Below, piece after piece: positions 23,345 to 34,512 of a stretch of 64,000 bases of DNA. A program made the position numbers and the translations under genes. The DNA lies in NCBI RefSeq assembly GCF_016802725.1, contig NC_052673.1, positions 831,037 to 895,036 of the forward strand, written 5' to 3'. This DNA is from Solenopsis invicta. Its lineage: Eukaryota; Arthropoda; Insecta; Hymenoptera; Formicidae. Below the pieces are notes generated by a model. The model did not search any database. It was not told where the DNA came from and was given only the letters and a program-made list of their open reading frames with translations. Every line of letters begins with the position of its first letter. Position 1 is the stretch's first letter.

Positions 23345-23660
23345 TTAATTGTGTGCGATTAAACGCGGTATAATTCGAGTGTGTTTAGAGAAACATGAAA
23401 ATACGTCGCGGGCACGACTGCTGAATACTCGATCTCTTTTGTCGGCAACCGTCGTGGTGCTTACCGTCTGTTTGCGTGTGATACCTTTGTAACGAGAGAG
23501 CGTACTGTAAGGTTGTATTGTATTGAAACCGACTTGAAACTGTAGGTATTTTGTAAAGCCTCCTTTTGTATTCATATTTTTCTATAATTCAAATCAGTTG
23601 CGTTTAATAAATATCTCTGTATAAACAGGCACAGAAAACCTGCACTCACGTGTTGGCGCA
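23345..23660. other. Segment with LTR-like tail, uncertain
   Basis: The segment is less AT-biased than its neighbours and ends with AATAAATATCTCTGTATAAAC followed by TGTTGGCGCAAGCC. The tail (AATAAA, then a TGGCGC-type word that could be a primer-binding site) is reminiscent of an LTR end. No second LTR or internal coding domain supports it, so this stays a weak suggestion. Confidence 0.2.
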
Positions 23661-23689
23661 AGCCGTCCTACTTTTTTCGAAAATACTCT

Positions 23690-24975
23690 CATTAATTAAC
23701 ATATCGCGTATCAAAAGCGTTGTCGGGTATGAGGTGATGAATAGATTTGACTATGGTGTAAAAATACAAGGTGAAACGTTCCCGTGGATGCGCAGTCGTC
23801 TAAAGTTATGGTGGGGGACTTTGACCAATCAGATGTTTGCCCCAAACTGTAGAGTTAAATTAGTTACATTGATGCATATGTCATATGTTTTTTTTTACAT
23901 ATACCTGATATGAACTTTTTTTAATTCTTTTTGAATTCTCTGTGCTATCTAGGAATATTTTCAGCTCACTTTTATCAATAAATGTGTTTTTAAACATATA
24001 AATGATTGTAGTTGTTATATGCTTTAGGGTGGTATATACTTAAAAATACATTTCAATAAAAATTAACTGAAAATATGGATCATACCGTATTCTAGTTATA
24101 CTACGTGTTAATTAACTTGTTAATTAATTCTTTATTATTTTATATTTACAAATGTTTATTAGTTATCAAATTTTTTATAAAAACTTTACATATTAATAAA
24201 TTTATCTGTATTTTTACTATACATTTTCAGTATTGTGTCCAATACTGTTTGAATTTTGCGCTAATTTTGAGACAAACTTTGATTGGTTTTCGATGCGTTA
24301 AGCTGCCATTATGCGCAGCGTTTCACCTTGCATTTTTACACCATGGATTTGATTATTTAGGTTCCATCATAACCAATCAGGGACAATGTGAGCCGGAACT
24401 ACGTCGACGGACGGCGATAGCAAGAACAACAATGGCAAAGTTAGCAAAGATCTGGAGAGACAGCAACATCTCCAAGTCCATCAAGATAAGATTGGTCAAC
24501 GCACTAATATTCCTTATCGCAACATACGCCTCGGAGACATGGACAATAAAGAAAACCGACCAACGTAAGGTAAACGTGTTCGAGATGTGATGCTATAGGA
24601 AAATGCCACGTATTCCCTGCACTGCACATCGGACGAAGAACTGAACATCAAGAGAAGATTGTCTACTAAAATAAAGAAACGAATGTTAAAATTGTTTGGA
24701 CATATAGCAAGAAAAACTGACGCTATGGAGAAATTAATAATTGAGGAGAAGGTAGAAGGACGTCGCCCATGTCGTCTGTTGCTCGCCGAATAGGTTGACC
24801 AAGTAAGCCTGGTTGTGGATTGCGGGAGTCTTTACACATAGCCAGGAATCAAGAGGATTAGAGAAGGACCATCGAAGGAGTCGTACGACGCCACTGTACT
24901 CTTGCGAGGGCTAAGGACCGAAGAGGAGAAAGTCAGATGGACGTTATGTGGTCGAAGACATCTACCTGATGCAAT
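23690..24975 (+). pseudogene. Non-LTR retrotransposon (LINE) reverse-transcriptase 3' fragment, split by a MITE
   Basis: Upstream of the MITE the plus strand reads SVVGYEVMNRFDY, and after it FDYLGSIITNQGQ. Together these form the FxYLGSxI motif found after the palm domain of many LINE polymerases. Downstream landmarks are RRRTAIARTTMAKLAKIW, a YASETWTIKKTD segment (usually YGSETWT) and FEM. Near 24695 comes a LFGHIARKTDAMEKL-type string, and then an EGRRPCR-type string. This is the C-terminal third of a ~1000-aa ORF2. Endonuclease and most of the reverse-transcriptase palm are absent, as expected from 5' truncation. Stops after FEM (24588) and later show decay. Confidence 0.75.
23744..24346. 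mobile_element. MITE (~600 bp) inserted in the LINE fragment
   Basis: The left end TGGTGTAAAAATACAAGGTG matches the complement of the right end CACCTTGCATTTTTACACCA. Partial similarity continues inward for 80-110 bp, including ACCAATCA and GGCAAACAT/GACAAACTT words. The flanks read ATTTGACTA on the left and ATTTGATTA on the right, an 8-9 bp duplication of the LINE codons for FDY. That duplication length suggests a hAT-type element, but the TIR is longer than usual for hAT, so superfamily is open. No internal ORF of significance. Confidence 0.6.
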
Positions 24976-26186
24976 AACAATAGCTTGGTCTTGTTTGGAA
25001 TATACTCAAAACTTTTTTAACAATGTTATTAATTTTTAATGTATTTTTGCTTGCGATACGAATTCTAAATTTGACAATCTATCATTTTACAATTTTAAGA
25101 AAAATGGTATTAAAGTCATAATTATTATATTTTTTGATACCAAGAGCTGTTCTCAAATTGCTATTATCTCTAAAACAAAAAATGGTACCAAAATAAAACA
25201 AAATAAATTTTAAAGCTAAACGTTCGTAATATGTGACAAAATTTTAAAAAAAATTTGCTGCCAATGTTATAACATCATAAAACCCTTGCCATTTCTTCTA
25301 ACAATTGTGACGTGGTATCTTTTGGATTTGCACTTAGCAGGCAAATACATTAAAAATAGTTAAAAAATTTACGATTCACAATTTTATAGTCCTGTGTAAT
25401 TAATAATATACGTAATAATAATATAAATCATTATCAATTATATCAAATCTTACACAAGTAAAAACATTCGGTATATTTTTCTTAAATCACGAGAAAAATT
25501 TCACGAATATTTTTGTCTTTCTGATATCAACTAGTTTCACGTTTAAAAAGCACAATTGTAATCTTCAGAGAATATAATGTCCACGTATTTAATATAACAC
25601 GAACAAATTACGACGGTAGTTATTGCAAAGAATGAAACGTGATATATGTAACAATGCTGGATTTAACAATAATAATGAGTCGAAAATGTATGCTGTCAGC
25701 AAGAAAACGATGTAAATCGCAAGATTATATCAGTAATTATCTCACAATCAGATAAAGGTTACATTTATCGTGCAAAAAACAATTTTTAAAAAATATTTAT
25801 GATTTTATTTATTGCGATAATAGACATCTCTAATGTATATTAATTTAATACGATAAAAGTCTGTAATAAATTTTTTTTTTTTAGTATAGAATAGCGATTA
25901 GTGCTAAAGTTGTTCCATATATTGATACAATCGAGCAAAATTATTAAAAATAAGGTAAAATAACATGCTATTTTAAAACAAATGTAATTTGAAAATAATT
26001 TGCACAATATTGTAACAAAATTACAAAGTAATATTTGCGATTATATCTCTTTAGATTTCATGTAAGTGCAAAATAACTGTGCAGTTATAAAATGTATAGT
26101 TATAAATTTTTCTGTCTCTTTATTGCAAAAAAACTAAAATTATGTTTACTATTAAACAATTTTTTAAATTATTTATAAGATTATTA
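24976..26186. other. AT-rich spacer, nothing recognised
   Basis: No gene or named repeat between the LINE fragment and the second F1 element. Confidence 0.45.
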
Positions 26187-27140
26187 GGTAAAAGTGCGCA
26201 TTAGGGGAACAGCCTTTGACGAACTTGACCTTGACATATGTTATAGAGGCAAGGATACTGAACAACTTTTCCTTATAAATTAATCGGCTCTCGTACAGTT
26301 TTCGAGATATACTTGTTTAAAGAAAAAACAGTTTTTCTTAATTATTTCAGAAAATATTCATTTTACAAGAAAAAAGGTTAAACAAAAAATGAAGCTTGTG
26401 ATAATTTCTACAAAAAATGTCATATACATATTTTACTTAACTTCAATACTTTAGTCGTTATATAGTAGTAGAAAAACTTTTAAAATCAGTTTTTTTTTTT
26501 AATTGAAATCTATAAATAGGAAAATACTGAGAAATTAATAAATTGAGAAACCCCACATGTGAGTCCATACAGAGAACGCGTGATGAGGAAGGGCCTCCGC
26601 CTCTTTCCCTGCACCCTCTCCCCGTATTTTTCCTAATCCAACCCAACCCTATTTTAGTTATAATTTGAACAAGGATATCCAATTGATCACGTTGGGATAT
26701 TAGATTTGAAATCATGGCCAAATTTTAAGTAAAATAGGGTTAGGTTGGGTTAGGAAAAATACGAAAAAGGGGTGCGGGGGGAGGGGCAGAGCCCCTACCC
26801 CGCCCACGCGTTCTCTGTACCATATAGGTTTTCGACTTTCCACACAAAACAGTTTTTCTACTATAACGACTAAAGTATTGAAGTTACTTAAAATATGTAT
26901 ATGACCTTTTTTATAAAGCTTATTGCGAGCTTCATTTTTTGTTTTACACATTTTTTTGTAAAATAAATATTTTCTGAAATAATTAAGAAAAACTGTTTTT
27001 TTCTTTCACCAAGTATATCTCAAAAACTGTACGAGAGCGCCGATTAATTTATAAGGAAAAGTTGTTTAGAATCCTCCCTTTGATAATATATATCAAGGTC
27101 AAGATTGTCAAAAGCTGGAGTCCTAATGTGCACTTTTACC
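26187..27140. mobile_element. Long-TIR element family F1, copy 2
   Basis: The tips GGTAAAAGTGCGCATTAGGG (left) and GGTAAAAGTGCACATTAGGA (right, complement) begin arms of about 330 bp that match copy 1. The centre holds the same inner inverted repeat (CCCCGTATTTTTCCTAATCC at ~26620, complement at ~26745) and the shared block AAGGATATCCAATTGATCACGTTGG. It is longer than copy 1 (954 versus 831 bp), mainly through a GC-rich insert at 26755-26815. TGACCTTGA lies at 26226-26234 and its complement TCAAGGTCA at 27093-27101. No transposase. Confidence 0.8.
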
Positions 27141-27769
27141 GATTATTAATTAGATTGTTAATTATTGCAAGTAATATAATTTGATACGAAAAAAATTATC
27201 TATTTGATCTAATGTATTGTCGTAAACGTCTTTCGGTAGATGCTACAAAATACAAGTCCTATATGTGCAAATCTGAATTATGATATTTTATATAGTAAAA
27301 TACAGCTTTTTTATCTAGTGAAAAAAATAGGCATCGATTTATTTGATCCATTAGGTTACAAAGTTTTAGCCATTCTTTATCGCGGAAGGAAAGAGCATCG
27401 CGCAATGTCGATCGCACGAGTAATTACGATCGAGCGGCAAATGAATCAGAAAAGTTTCTCACATCGACAATTTCCCTCACGGGGCTCGCATCGAAATACG
27501 AATCTCTCATAAAATAGGGCTTTATGCTTCGCCATTATAGCCGGACAATGTATGTGTGTCGTGTCAACAATGGATGTCACACCGCAGTGACGCACATTGT
27601 GCCACCCTAGAAGTCTCCTCGAAATAGTCTGATGAATCGGATCAGAGAAGTTACAGATCCCGGATGATCGAATTAAATATAGGCGACAATTAATGGGAAA
27701 TTAAGATTAATCATTTGGCTGTTGACCTTTAAATTTCGTAGCAATCTTTTTAGAAAGGTATACAATAAA
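27141..27769. other. Spacer with a less AT-biased part at 27370-27670
   Basis: The 27370-27670 portion contains several CGATCG-type words and looks single-copy here. A 90-codon open frame at 27240-27512 has no recognisable domain. It could be a conserved non-coding element; unproven. Confidence 0.35.
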
Positions 27770-28640
27770 AGAGGAGGTAGTATTATAGTGACTTAGATTT
27801 CATGCAATAATTTTGTTAATAATCAATATTTTAAATTGAAAACTGAACGATTATATTTAGCAAACTAGTTTTCAATGGATTCTAGACTTATGACATATTT
27901 ATAATATTATATTGAATACTTTTTATAAAAATGTAGCGAATAATATATAATGGGTTGAAGAGGAATGGTAATATAGCCCAGCATAAGAATTAATTGGTTT
28001 TAATAAAAAAAAGACAGTGTTTTTTTATAAAATTATATATTTATTCAAAATAAAGAGAAAATATTGTAAAATATATACAAATGTACAGTGCAGTGCATTA
28101 ATTCGCATGGCCCTACCACTCAGTTGAACACTTCTAGCAGCACTACTAGCACAACTAGTAGCACTACTGGCTCGATAGTGATGTTATTGTATGTCAGTAC
28201 TGATGTAATGTAAACTATAGATTAGCAGTAAAATTACAATCAATTTATTGAATAACGACTTGACACTTCAAAAAATTTGAAAAAGGTAATAGGGCTGGTG
28301 AGACATTAGTACGCATAAGAATTCACATTAGCAAAACTCTATGTTATTGTTTAATTTTGTATAATGTGTACAATGCAAAATGTGTACAATAAAAAGTTAA
28401 CTAACAAAAAACACTCGAGTGTACTTACATTCGTTAATAACACGCTCAAGTTTAAAAAGAATAAAGAATATCTAGGACTGAAAGAAACCAAGCGAGATTG
28501 AAACATGTATCGTGGTTTAGACGTATTTTTCTGTTTCAAATAAAAAAAGTAAAATGTAAATATTGTATAAATTAATGCATAATTAAATATTAAAATGTAT
28601 CTTGAAAAAGTTTTGAAATGTTCCAAAGTAAAAATGCCAT
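27770..28640. repeat. Dispersed repeat family R1, copy B (longest)
   Basis: The 5' part (27770-27995) matches copies A (2931-3198) and C (51035-51280). A later part (CATTAGCAAAACTCTATGTTATTG near 28326) matches CATATTAACAAAATCCCATGCTATTA in copy C near 51550. The 3' part (28465-28600) matches 29795-29925, and the tail (28570-28640) resembles 4743-4800. The family unit is therefore about 0.9 kb. The middle includes a GCACTACTAGCACAACTAGTAGC palindromic repeat at 28138-28165. No coding domain is visible. Confidence 0.55.
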
Positions 28641-28924
28641 GTAAGAAACGTCGATTATGTATTGGTATATTGGCGCCACCACATAATGGTTGCTAAACAA
28701 ATGATTTCGTAACTAATTACTAGGCCAGCCAAAATGTACTAAGAGCATATTTTTTTTTTGTTTCATCAATAAAGAACTACATTCAAATTTGTTTTATAAG
28801 AACTCATGCCTTTTGGAGTCCTATATGATATTATATTTTTGCGTATTTTACACATAGGTGCATATTTTAGCACATTTCACCTAGTGAATATTTTTGTATA
28901 TTTCACTCGCATAGCATAATATGT

Positions 28925-29284
28925 ACAAAGTAGAGAAATATTTGACCGTTAATGGAACAACACAACTTGAAAGCCTTCTACGGTCGCAGCTAGATCCTCG
29001 TGCTTGTTTTTATTTGTGTGATTTTATCCTACCTTCGTCAAATTTAATGAACTGTGCGCTTAATTGTTTTTTTTTTTTCAGTCATAACACTATATTGAAC
29101 GCTCTACATTGAACAAGATTAGGTATTATCACATATTATTAAATTTGAAATTAATAATATCCCCCTCCCCCCCTCCCTGAAAAAACTGTAAAGATTTTAT
29201 CGCAAAAATATCACAACCAGAGTTCAAACCTGGGACCTTCCGAATCTCCGGTTCGGGTATCTTAGCCAACTCGACCACGAAGGC
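28925..29284 (-). mobile_element. tRNA-derived SINE, copy 1
   Basis: On the minus strand a tRNA-like head comes first (see next entry), then a body with a C-rich/G-rich stretch (CCCCCTCCCCCCCTCCC on the plus strand at 29161-29177), then a 3' region with ATCTAGCTGCGACCGTAGAAGGC. The body matches a second element on the plus strand at 57500-57790 and a headless copy at 29352-29530. The layout RNA polymerase III promoter, body, 3' end fits a SINE. Confidence 0.7.
29217..29284 (-). other. tRNA-like head of the SINE (A and B boxes)
   Basis: On the minus strand, TGGTCGAGTTGGCT (29265-29278) fits the polymerase III A box, and GGTTTGAACTC (29220-29230) fits the B box. The D-arm-like segment and longer middle resemble the serine/leucine class with a variable arm. 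The acceptor stem ends do not pair convincingly, so it is not a functional tRNA gene but the promoter-bearing head of a SINE. Confidence 0.65.
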
Positions 29285-29351
29285 TGTGATGATATTTCTC
29301 GCAATAATCGACTACGAGTTAGAAACGTTTTACGAGGCAGCGTGATTTCAA

Positions 29352-29530
29352 AGTAGAGAGATGTTTGACCGTTAATGAAACAACACAACTTGAAAGCCTT
29401 CTATGGTCGCAGCTAGATCCTCGTGCTTGTTTTTATTTGTGTGATTTTATCCTACCTTCGTCAAATTTAATGAAATGTGCGCTGAATTGTTTTTTTCAGT
29501 CATAACACAGCTCTACATTGAACAAGATTA
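29352..29530 (-). mobile_element. Headless SINE fragment, copy 2
   Basis: Repeats 28930-29125 in the same orientation with few differences (CAAAGTAGAGA, TTTGACCGTTAATG, AACACAACTTGAAAGCC, GGTCGCAGCTAGATCC). The tRNA head and the C-rich part are missing. Only about 65 bp separate it from copy 1, so it is either a second insertion or a local duplication. Confidence 0.7.
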
Positions 29531-30690
29531 GGTAATATAACGTCTTTGGATTTTTTACTTGAATTAAAATTCAGTTTGGAAAGATTTGTCAATTTCATTT
29601 TTATGATCAAATTATTTCTTTTATTGGAAAAATCTATTATCAATATGTTGACTGAATATATCATTGACACGTCTGTGCTTATTAACACACAGAATCCTTG
29701 AAAAAATTTGACTTTAATATTGTTTTTTATCACTTTAAATCACCGAATCAAGTATGTTCTTATTATTGAAATTTTACATTATTTAATTTTTGTATCTACA
29801 ACTGAGAAATATTAAGCAAGATTCAAACATGTAGCGTGATTTAGATGTATTTTTTTTCTGTATAAAATAAAAAAATTAAAATATAATTATTGTTTAAAAC
29901 TAATGCGTAATTAAGCGCTAAGCGTTCCTCGCTTTATTGTTCATTATACCGTCTTTGAATCATTATTTGTTTCTCTATTGACCAGGTTGTACATATTTTT
30001 ATTAGAGTAATTTTTTCTTGCTTAATATTCATATACATGCATTAAATATGTACGTGTTTGTTTTATTTATATAATATTTTAATTTTTTAAATACTATAAG
30101 GCTAATTAAATAAAAAAACAAATATGTAAACAGATTTCATTAAGTTTCTACTCCAATTTTATAAATAATTTAGGTAATGTTTAATAATTTCTGTAATAAA
30201 ACATAATCTTTTAAGAACATATATTTTTTTAGAAAATTTTTTCAGCTTTATAGAATATATTTTAAATTTAAGCTTAAAACGAGATTTTTACAATATAATT
30301 TGGATTACTCTACTAATTACTAATTCGTTATCTAATAACGGAAATAATACCAGTGGCCATATTAAATACACGGAATACAATATCATCTGTTCTTCTATTG
30401 CAAATATCGCTCCAGATAATAAAGTAAAAAATTTTACATTTTACTGTCACTTAAATTGTACATGCATAGGCGTATATTTTTTCAAAGGGATTTTTTCAAA
30501 GAGAATTTTATCTATTTTTTTGTTACATAAGTAATTTTTTGCGTTAATAACTTACTTTTTTGAATATTTTAGGGCTTAGAATGGCTCTGTATTTCTGATT
30601 TTGAATGAGAAAAATATTAGATTTTGTAAATCATAACTTTTTCATATTTTTCAAGAAAGACAAATATTATAAATAAAATGTGTTCTTTAA
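29531..30690. other. AT-rich spacer with an R1 fragment at 29790-29925
   Basis: 29790-29925 matches 28465-28600 of repeat R1 (CAAACATGTAGCGTGATTTAG versus GAAACATGTATCGTGGTTTAG). The rest is AT-rich with no call. Confidence 0.5.
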
Positions 30691-31323
30691 CCTTCTTATA
30701 CCCGCGCATTTGTCTGTCAGACCTACAACTCACATTAAGTGTTTTTTGTTTTAAACGGAAAAGACTTGCTGAAATATGCAAATTAGATGGTCCTGAGTCT
30801 GCAGTGACAACAAATAATAACAAAGTCGGTCGTTGTTATTTATTATTGTAGCTTACAAAAAAACTGCAAGACACGTTACAACTGCATTTCTTGTAAAAAA
30901 TATTTTTATATGGAACATGCCATTATGATATGCTCCGACTGCTATGGTGAGACTGCATAGGTGATTTAGTTTATATTTTTTTACTTAGGATATTGTTATC
31001 TGAGATTTTAGAGTTATTTGAGATTTTAGAGTTTTTTTTTTAGTTTCGTTCAGTAGGAAATAGAGTTTTGTTCAAGTCTTTATAGTATATAAGATTTTCC
31101 AACTTTTGCCAAAGGCTGTAATAAAAGACTGTTAGTCAGAAATAAAAGTAAATTGATTCTATAAAACTTTGTTTAATTGTTTTAACACATACACAGCTAT
31201 AATATTATACATAAGTAATTTTATTAATTCATCATATATCTATAAACATGGTCTTTCCACTTTCAGTCCCACAGACCGTGCGCGGACTTATGTGTTACTC
31301 TATTTGACGCGGGTATAGGAAAG
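30691..31323 (+). mobile_element. Internally deleted piggyBac-type element with TTAA duplication
   Basis: Flanked exactly by TTAA (30687-30690 and 31324-31327). The tips CCTTCTTATACCCGCGC and (complement of the right end) CTTTCCTATACCCGCGT form short TIRs, as in piggyBac-type elements, which insert at TTAA. The interior keeps only the end of a transposase (next entry). The 633-bp length indicates loss of most of the ~2-kb body. Confidence 0.8.
30780..30960 (+). pseudogene. piggyBac transposase C-terminal cysteine-rich domain remnant
   Basis: The plus strand reads NCKTRYNCISCKKYF, then H at the AC-H-A codons, then ICSDCYGE. This spacing (C...KTRY.C..C...C/F..H....C..C) is that of the C-terminal zinc-binding domain of piggyBac transposases, which recognises the element ends. 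Upstream coding for the DDD catalytic domain is gone, and a frame change lies at the CYLLL codons. Its location inside TTAA-flanked TIRs fits the assignment. Confidence 0.7.
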
Positions 31324-31560
31324 TTAATATTGCTACTATTGATTATTGTTATTATTATTCTGTATAAAATACTAATAATTATTTTTCTAAGAAAAGAAAT
31401 TAAAGGAAAAAAATTCAAAACAGAACAAAGAAAGGTCTTTTTTATATGAAAAACATTGTTAATATTATTAAACATGTGATATTAAATTAAAGTTAAATGA
31501 AAACAAAAGGAGAACAGGAATAAGACAAAAAAGATTATTTAATAAAATTTACAATATTAA

Positions 31561-32133
31561 CCCGGCGGGAATGTGGTGCAAAAAGATTACTTTGAGTATG
31601 TGGCAGGGTGTGACATATCCTAACACAATAGTGTCTGTAAAATTTTATTTACACCAAAATCACGTCAAATAACTGCAATATATTATAAAAGGGGATAATA
31701 TAAGAAACAGCAATTTCAATAAAAAGCAAATAATATTAATTGTATTTTAATACAATTACTTGAGATAGCAATGGCGCTGGTTTTTAGTTACAAAAACCGA
31801 CTAAGATTAATAAACTTTTACTTAAAATAAAAAAACTCTAAAAACATAAACAACATGAGATTTTGAACAAACATATAAAATCTTATTATATCATTGAGAA
31901 ACATCAGAGGAACTGTAATCGAAATTAGTAAAATTTTTGCAAGAAACCTCATAGACGTTTACACGCGTGTATCATGAGCGCCGGCTAACGCAACACTGCG
32001 ATCACACCACTATCCTCTCCCACACTACCTTAGCTCCAGCTACTCGAAATTGCTAAAATGTCGCAAAAATAAAAAAATATACCAATGAAAACAACAGGTG
32101 GGGTATGTCATACCCCGTCATACTCTCGCCGGG
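31561..32133. mobile_element. piggyBac-type MITE with TTAA duplication
   Basis: TTAA at 31557-31560 and 32134-32137 brackets a 573-bp element. Its tips are CCCGGCGGGAATGTGG (left) and CCCGGCGAGAGTATGACGG (complement of right). A subterminal GGTGTGACATATCC pairs with GGGGTATGACATACC near the right end. There is no transposase. The CCCGGCGR tip differs from that of the neighbour at 30.7 kb, so this is a separate family. Confidence 0.8.
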
Positions 32134-32137
32134 TTAA

Positions 32138-32954
32138 ATAATTATGCGATGACTTTTTAAAATTTTAAATATTTTCAAACGTTACAGTAATGTTTTTGTG
32201 AATAGATATAAAGACCATGTTGTTCAGACGATTATCTGTTATTGTATCTGAAATAATTTTTAAAATTTTGAGTACGCTTATAAAATTACGCAATACGTTG
32301 AAAGATTTATCGTTAATGTGCATCTATGTACAGAAGTTACGCAGAACTTGAGTTACTTTATTGTTATTACTATAAAATAAAATTTGTAAAAATTTTTTTA
32401 TGTATTTTAGATAATTCTTTTTTACCAAATTTTTTGTTATGATAACGCACGTGATAATTTTTTTTAAACAGTGCCTCAGTACTGAAAGTGACTTCTGTAT
32501 AAAATATTTTAATAAGGTTAATTATTTAGTTAATTTATTAAAAAATAAAATATTTAATAAAAAAAGATTCTGTTGGTGAAAGATTTGTTTAAGAGCTCTT
32601 CGATCTTCAATAATTGCTTTGCAGAGAAATGCAGATGCAGATTTAAGTTTGATGAAGTTGCATAATTACGACGCATCAATATGCAAAATCTCAATATTAA
32701 TTTATAGTACAAATTTATCGTGTCGGAATAAACGATAACTTTATAATTGATAAATTAATCTCTGTGAATAAAAGAGCATAAAGCAATACTTAAATGCAAA
32801 TATTTTACCATTAACTAATAACGTTAACATGAAAAATATGGAAAATAATTTCTCTGTTAATTGCATTGTATAAAATATTTGTGTATAGTACATTTGTACA
32901 TAAGTTATGGTATACATTTGCCATAATATCAAAATCTCTTTGGTAAATATGCCG
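32138..32954. other. AT-rich spacer, nothing recognised
   Basis: Short open frames only; no named repeat. Confidence 0.45.
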
Positions 32955-33581
32955 ATGAAGGGAGGTAGCCCTAACGATCTTGACTTTAATGTAAAGGTTA
33001 TGACTCTGAGTGACTTTCAAGAGATTTTATCAGTTGCTTTCATTAAAATGTTATTAACAAAGAAAGTTGACATAATATAAATGTGCATTTCTTAGCAAAG
33101 TGAAATAAGATCAATTTCTCAATCTCGCTTTGTCGTAAGGAAGGCAAAAATTTTCTATGTCCACATTATTTTGCAACATATTATGGTGCTCCCATACAAC
33201 TTCCCTCCAGATGAGCCTCGCTTTGCTAAGAAATATTCATTTATATGAAACGAGGTCTATAACTACACTGTTCCACATAGATTTACAATTTTTCACACGA
33301 AGCGTCGTCTACTCCTCGTTTCGCTCCTGGATAGGTCCATAATTGCATTGCTCCAGATGAGTTTTCAGTTTTCACATGAAATAATGTGTGACTTAAAACT
33401 GAAATTTGGGTTACAATGCTAAGAAATACACATTTACACTGTCAAATTTACTTGTTAATAACTTTTTAGCGAATAACGAGTAACGGCTGAAATCTTCTGG
33501 AGGTCACTTCTTGTCATAACCTTGACAACATATATCAAGGTCAAGGTCATTGAGACTGCCTCTCTTTGGCACTACCTTCAT
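32955..33581. mobile_element. TIR element F2 (~630 bp) with TCAAGGTCA words
   Basis: The left arm (ATGAAGGGAGGTAGCC, AAGGTTATGAC, AAATGTGCATTTCTTAGCA) matches the complement of the right arm (ATGAAGGTAGTGCC, AAGGTTATGACAAG, AAATGTGTATTTCTTAGCA) over about 170 bp. The centre has no transposase. The right arm carries overlapping TCAAGGTCAAGGTCA at 33535-33549. Confidence 0.7.
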
Positions 33582-34377
33582 TTATGTTTTTAATAAAAAG
33601 ATTTCTTATTTCATTTTATTTTTTTTTAATATACAGTATTTTTTAAAAGCAAAATTAATTTTGTTTTTTCTTGACAGTCAAGTGACGTCGTGCACCGGCC
33701 GCCAGTGGAATTACTTATCAAAGTTTTGTGTACAATTCGCACAAGTTTTGTTTGAATCGGATGAATACTTGAGAAGTAAGAACGTTTTTTATTTTACGTG
33801 TTTTTAAGTGCGGTTCGAATTTTATGATGAAACAATGAGCGCATGTATAAAATTTTGTTTTCTGTATGGGAAAAGTGCGACGGAAAATGTACAAAAAGTA
33901 CAAAACGTATGAAATAAAGCGAATAGTACACATCAGAAAAAAATTGAACACTTCTGAAAATTGATCGCTTCTTTACGATAATGTACCGTTCATACCGCTG
34001 CGATTATTTCACAATTTTGGCCAAACATCAGATTCTAGTAATTTACTATATTCCGCCTCCTCCCCCAATCCCCCGTATTTCGATTCAGCCCCGGCGAATT
34101 TTTTTTCATTTTTTAAAATAAATCTCTTTAAAAGGACAGTTTTTTGAAGCTCTACCAGCGATTCAAGCAAACGTAACACGTGAAATTACTGGAATTTCTC
34201 TTTACGTAATTTAAAAAATAGTTTTCTGATCTATGTCATACAGCTATGTGACAGTAGTTCTTATTTAATATGTACATTTCTTTTTCTTTGTTTTTATGTA
34301 TGGATTTTTTTATATCTAACGTTTTATCTAAATGTCAACTTTTAGGATGTGTATATGTAGGATATTAAGATTGTATG
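33582..34377. other. AT-rich spacer, nothing recognised
   Basis: Open frames up to 85 codons, without motifs. Confidence 0.4.
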
Positions 34378-34512
34378 TAGGGGAAGGGTAAGTGAGAGAG
34401 AAGGAGATGGAAAAAAAGAGGGGAACGAGTGGGGAGGGAACGGGAGAGAGGAGAGAGAGGGAGAATAAAAAATTGACAGATAGAATTTAGAAGAGTAGAG
34501 AAGAGTAGAAAC
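34378..34512. repeat. Purine-rich (GA/GGGA) low-complexity tract
   Basis: About 135 bp almost wholly A and G on the plus strand (GGGGAAGGG, GAGAGGAGAGAGAGGGAG). The complementary open frame (Ser/Pro/Leu) reflects this composition. Confidence 0.85.

Noticed and set aside
23345..23660. Complete solo LTR with primer-binding site
   Set aside because: No matching second LTR, no clear TG start and no target duplication; TGGCGC alone is too short.
24105..24590. 161-codon open frame taken as one protein
   Set aside because: The first half is AT-rich MITE interior; only the part after ~24346 is LINE-derived. The ATG at 24105 is accidental.
29217..29284. Genuine tRNA gene on the minus strand
   Set aside because: A and B boxes fit, but acceptor and anticodon stems do not pair cleanly, and the SINE body follows directly. 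It is the SINE head.
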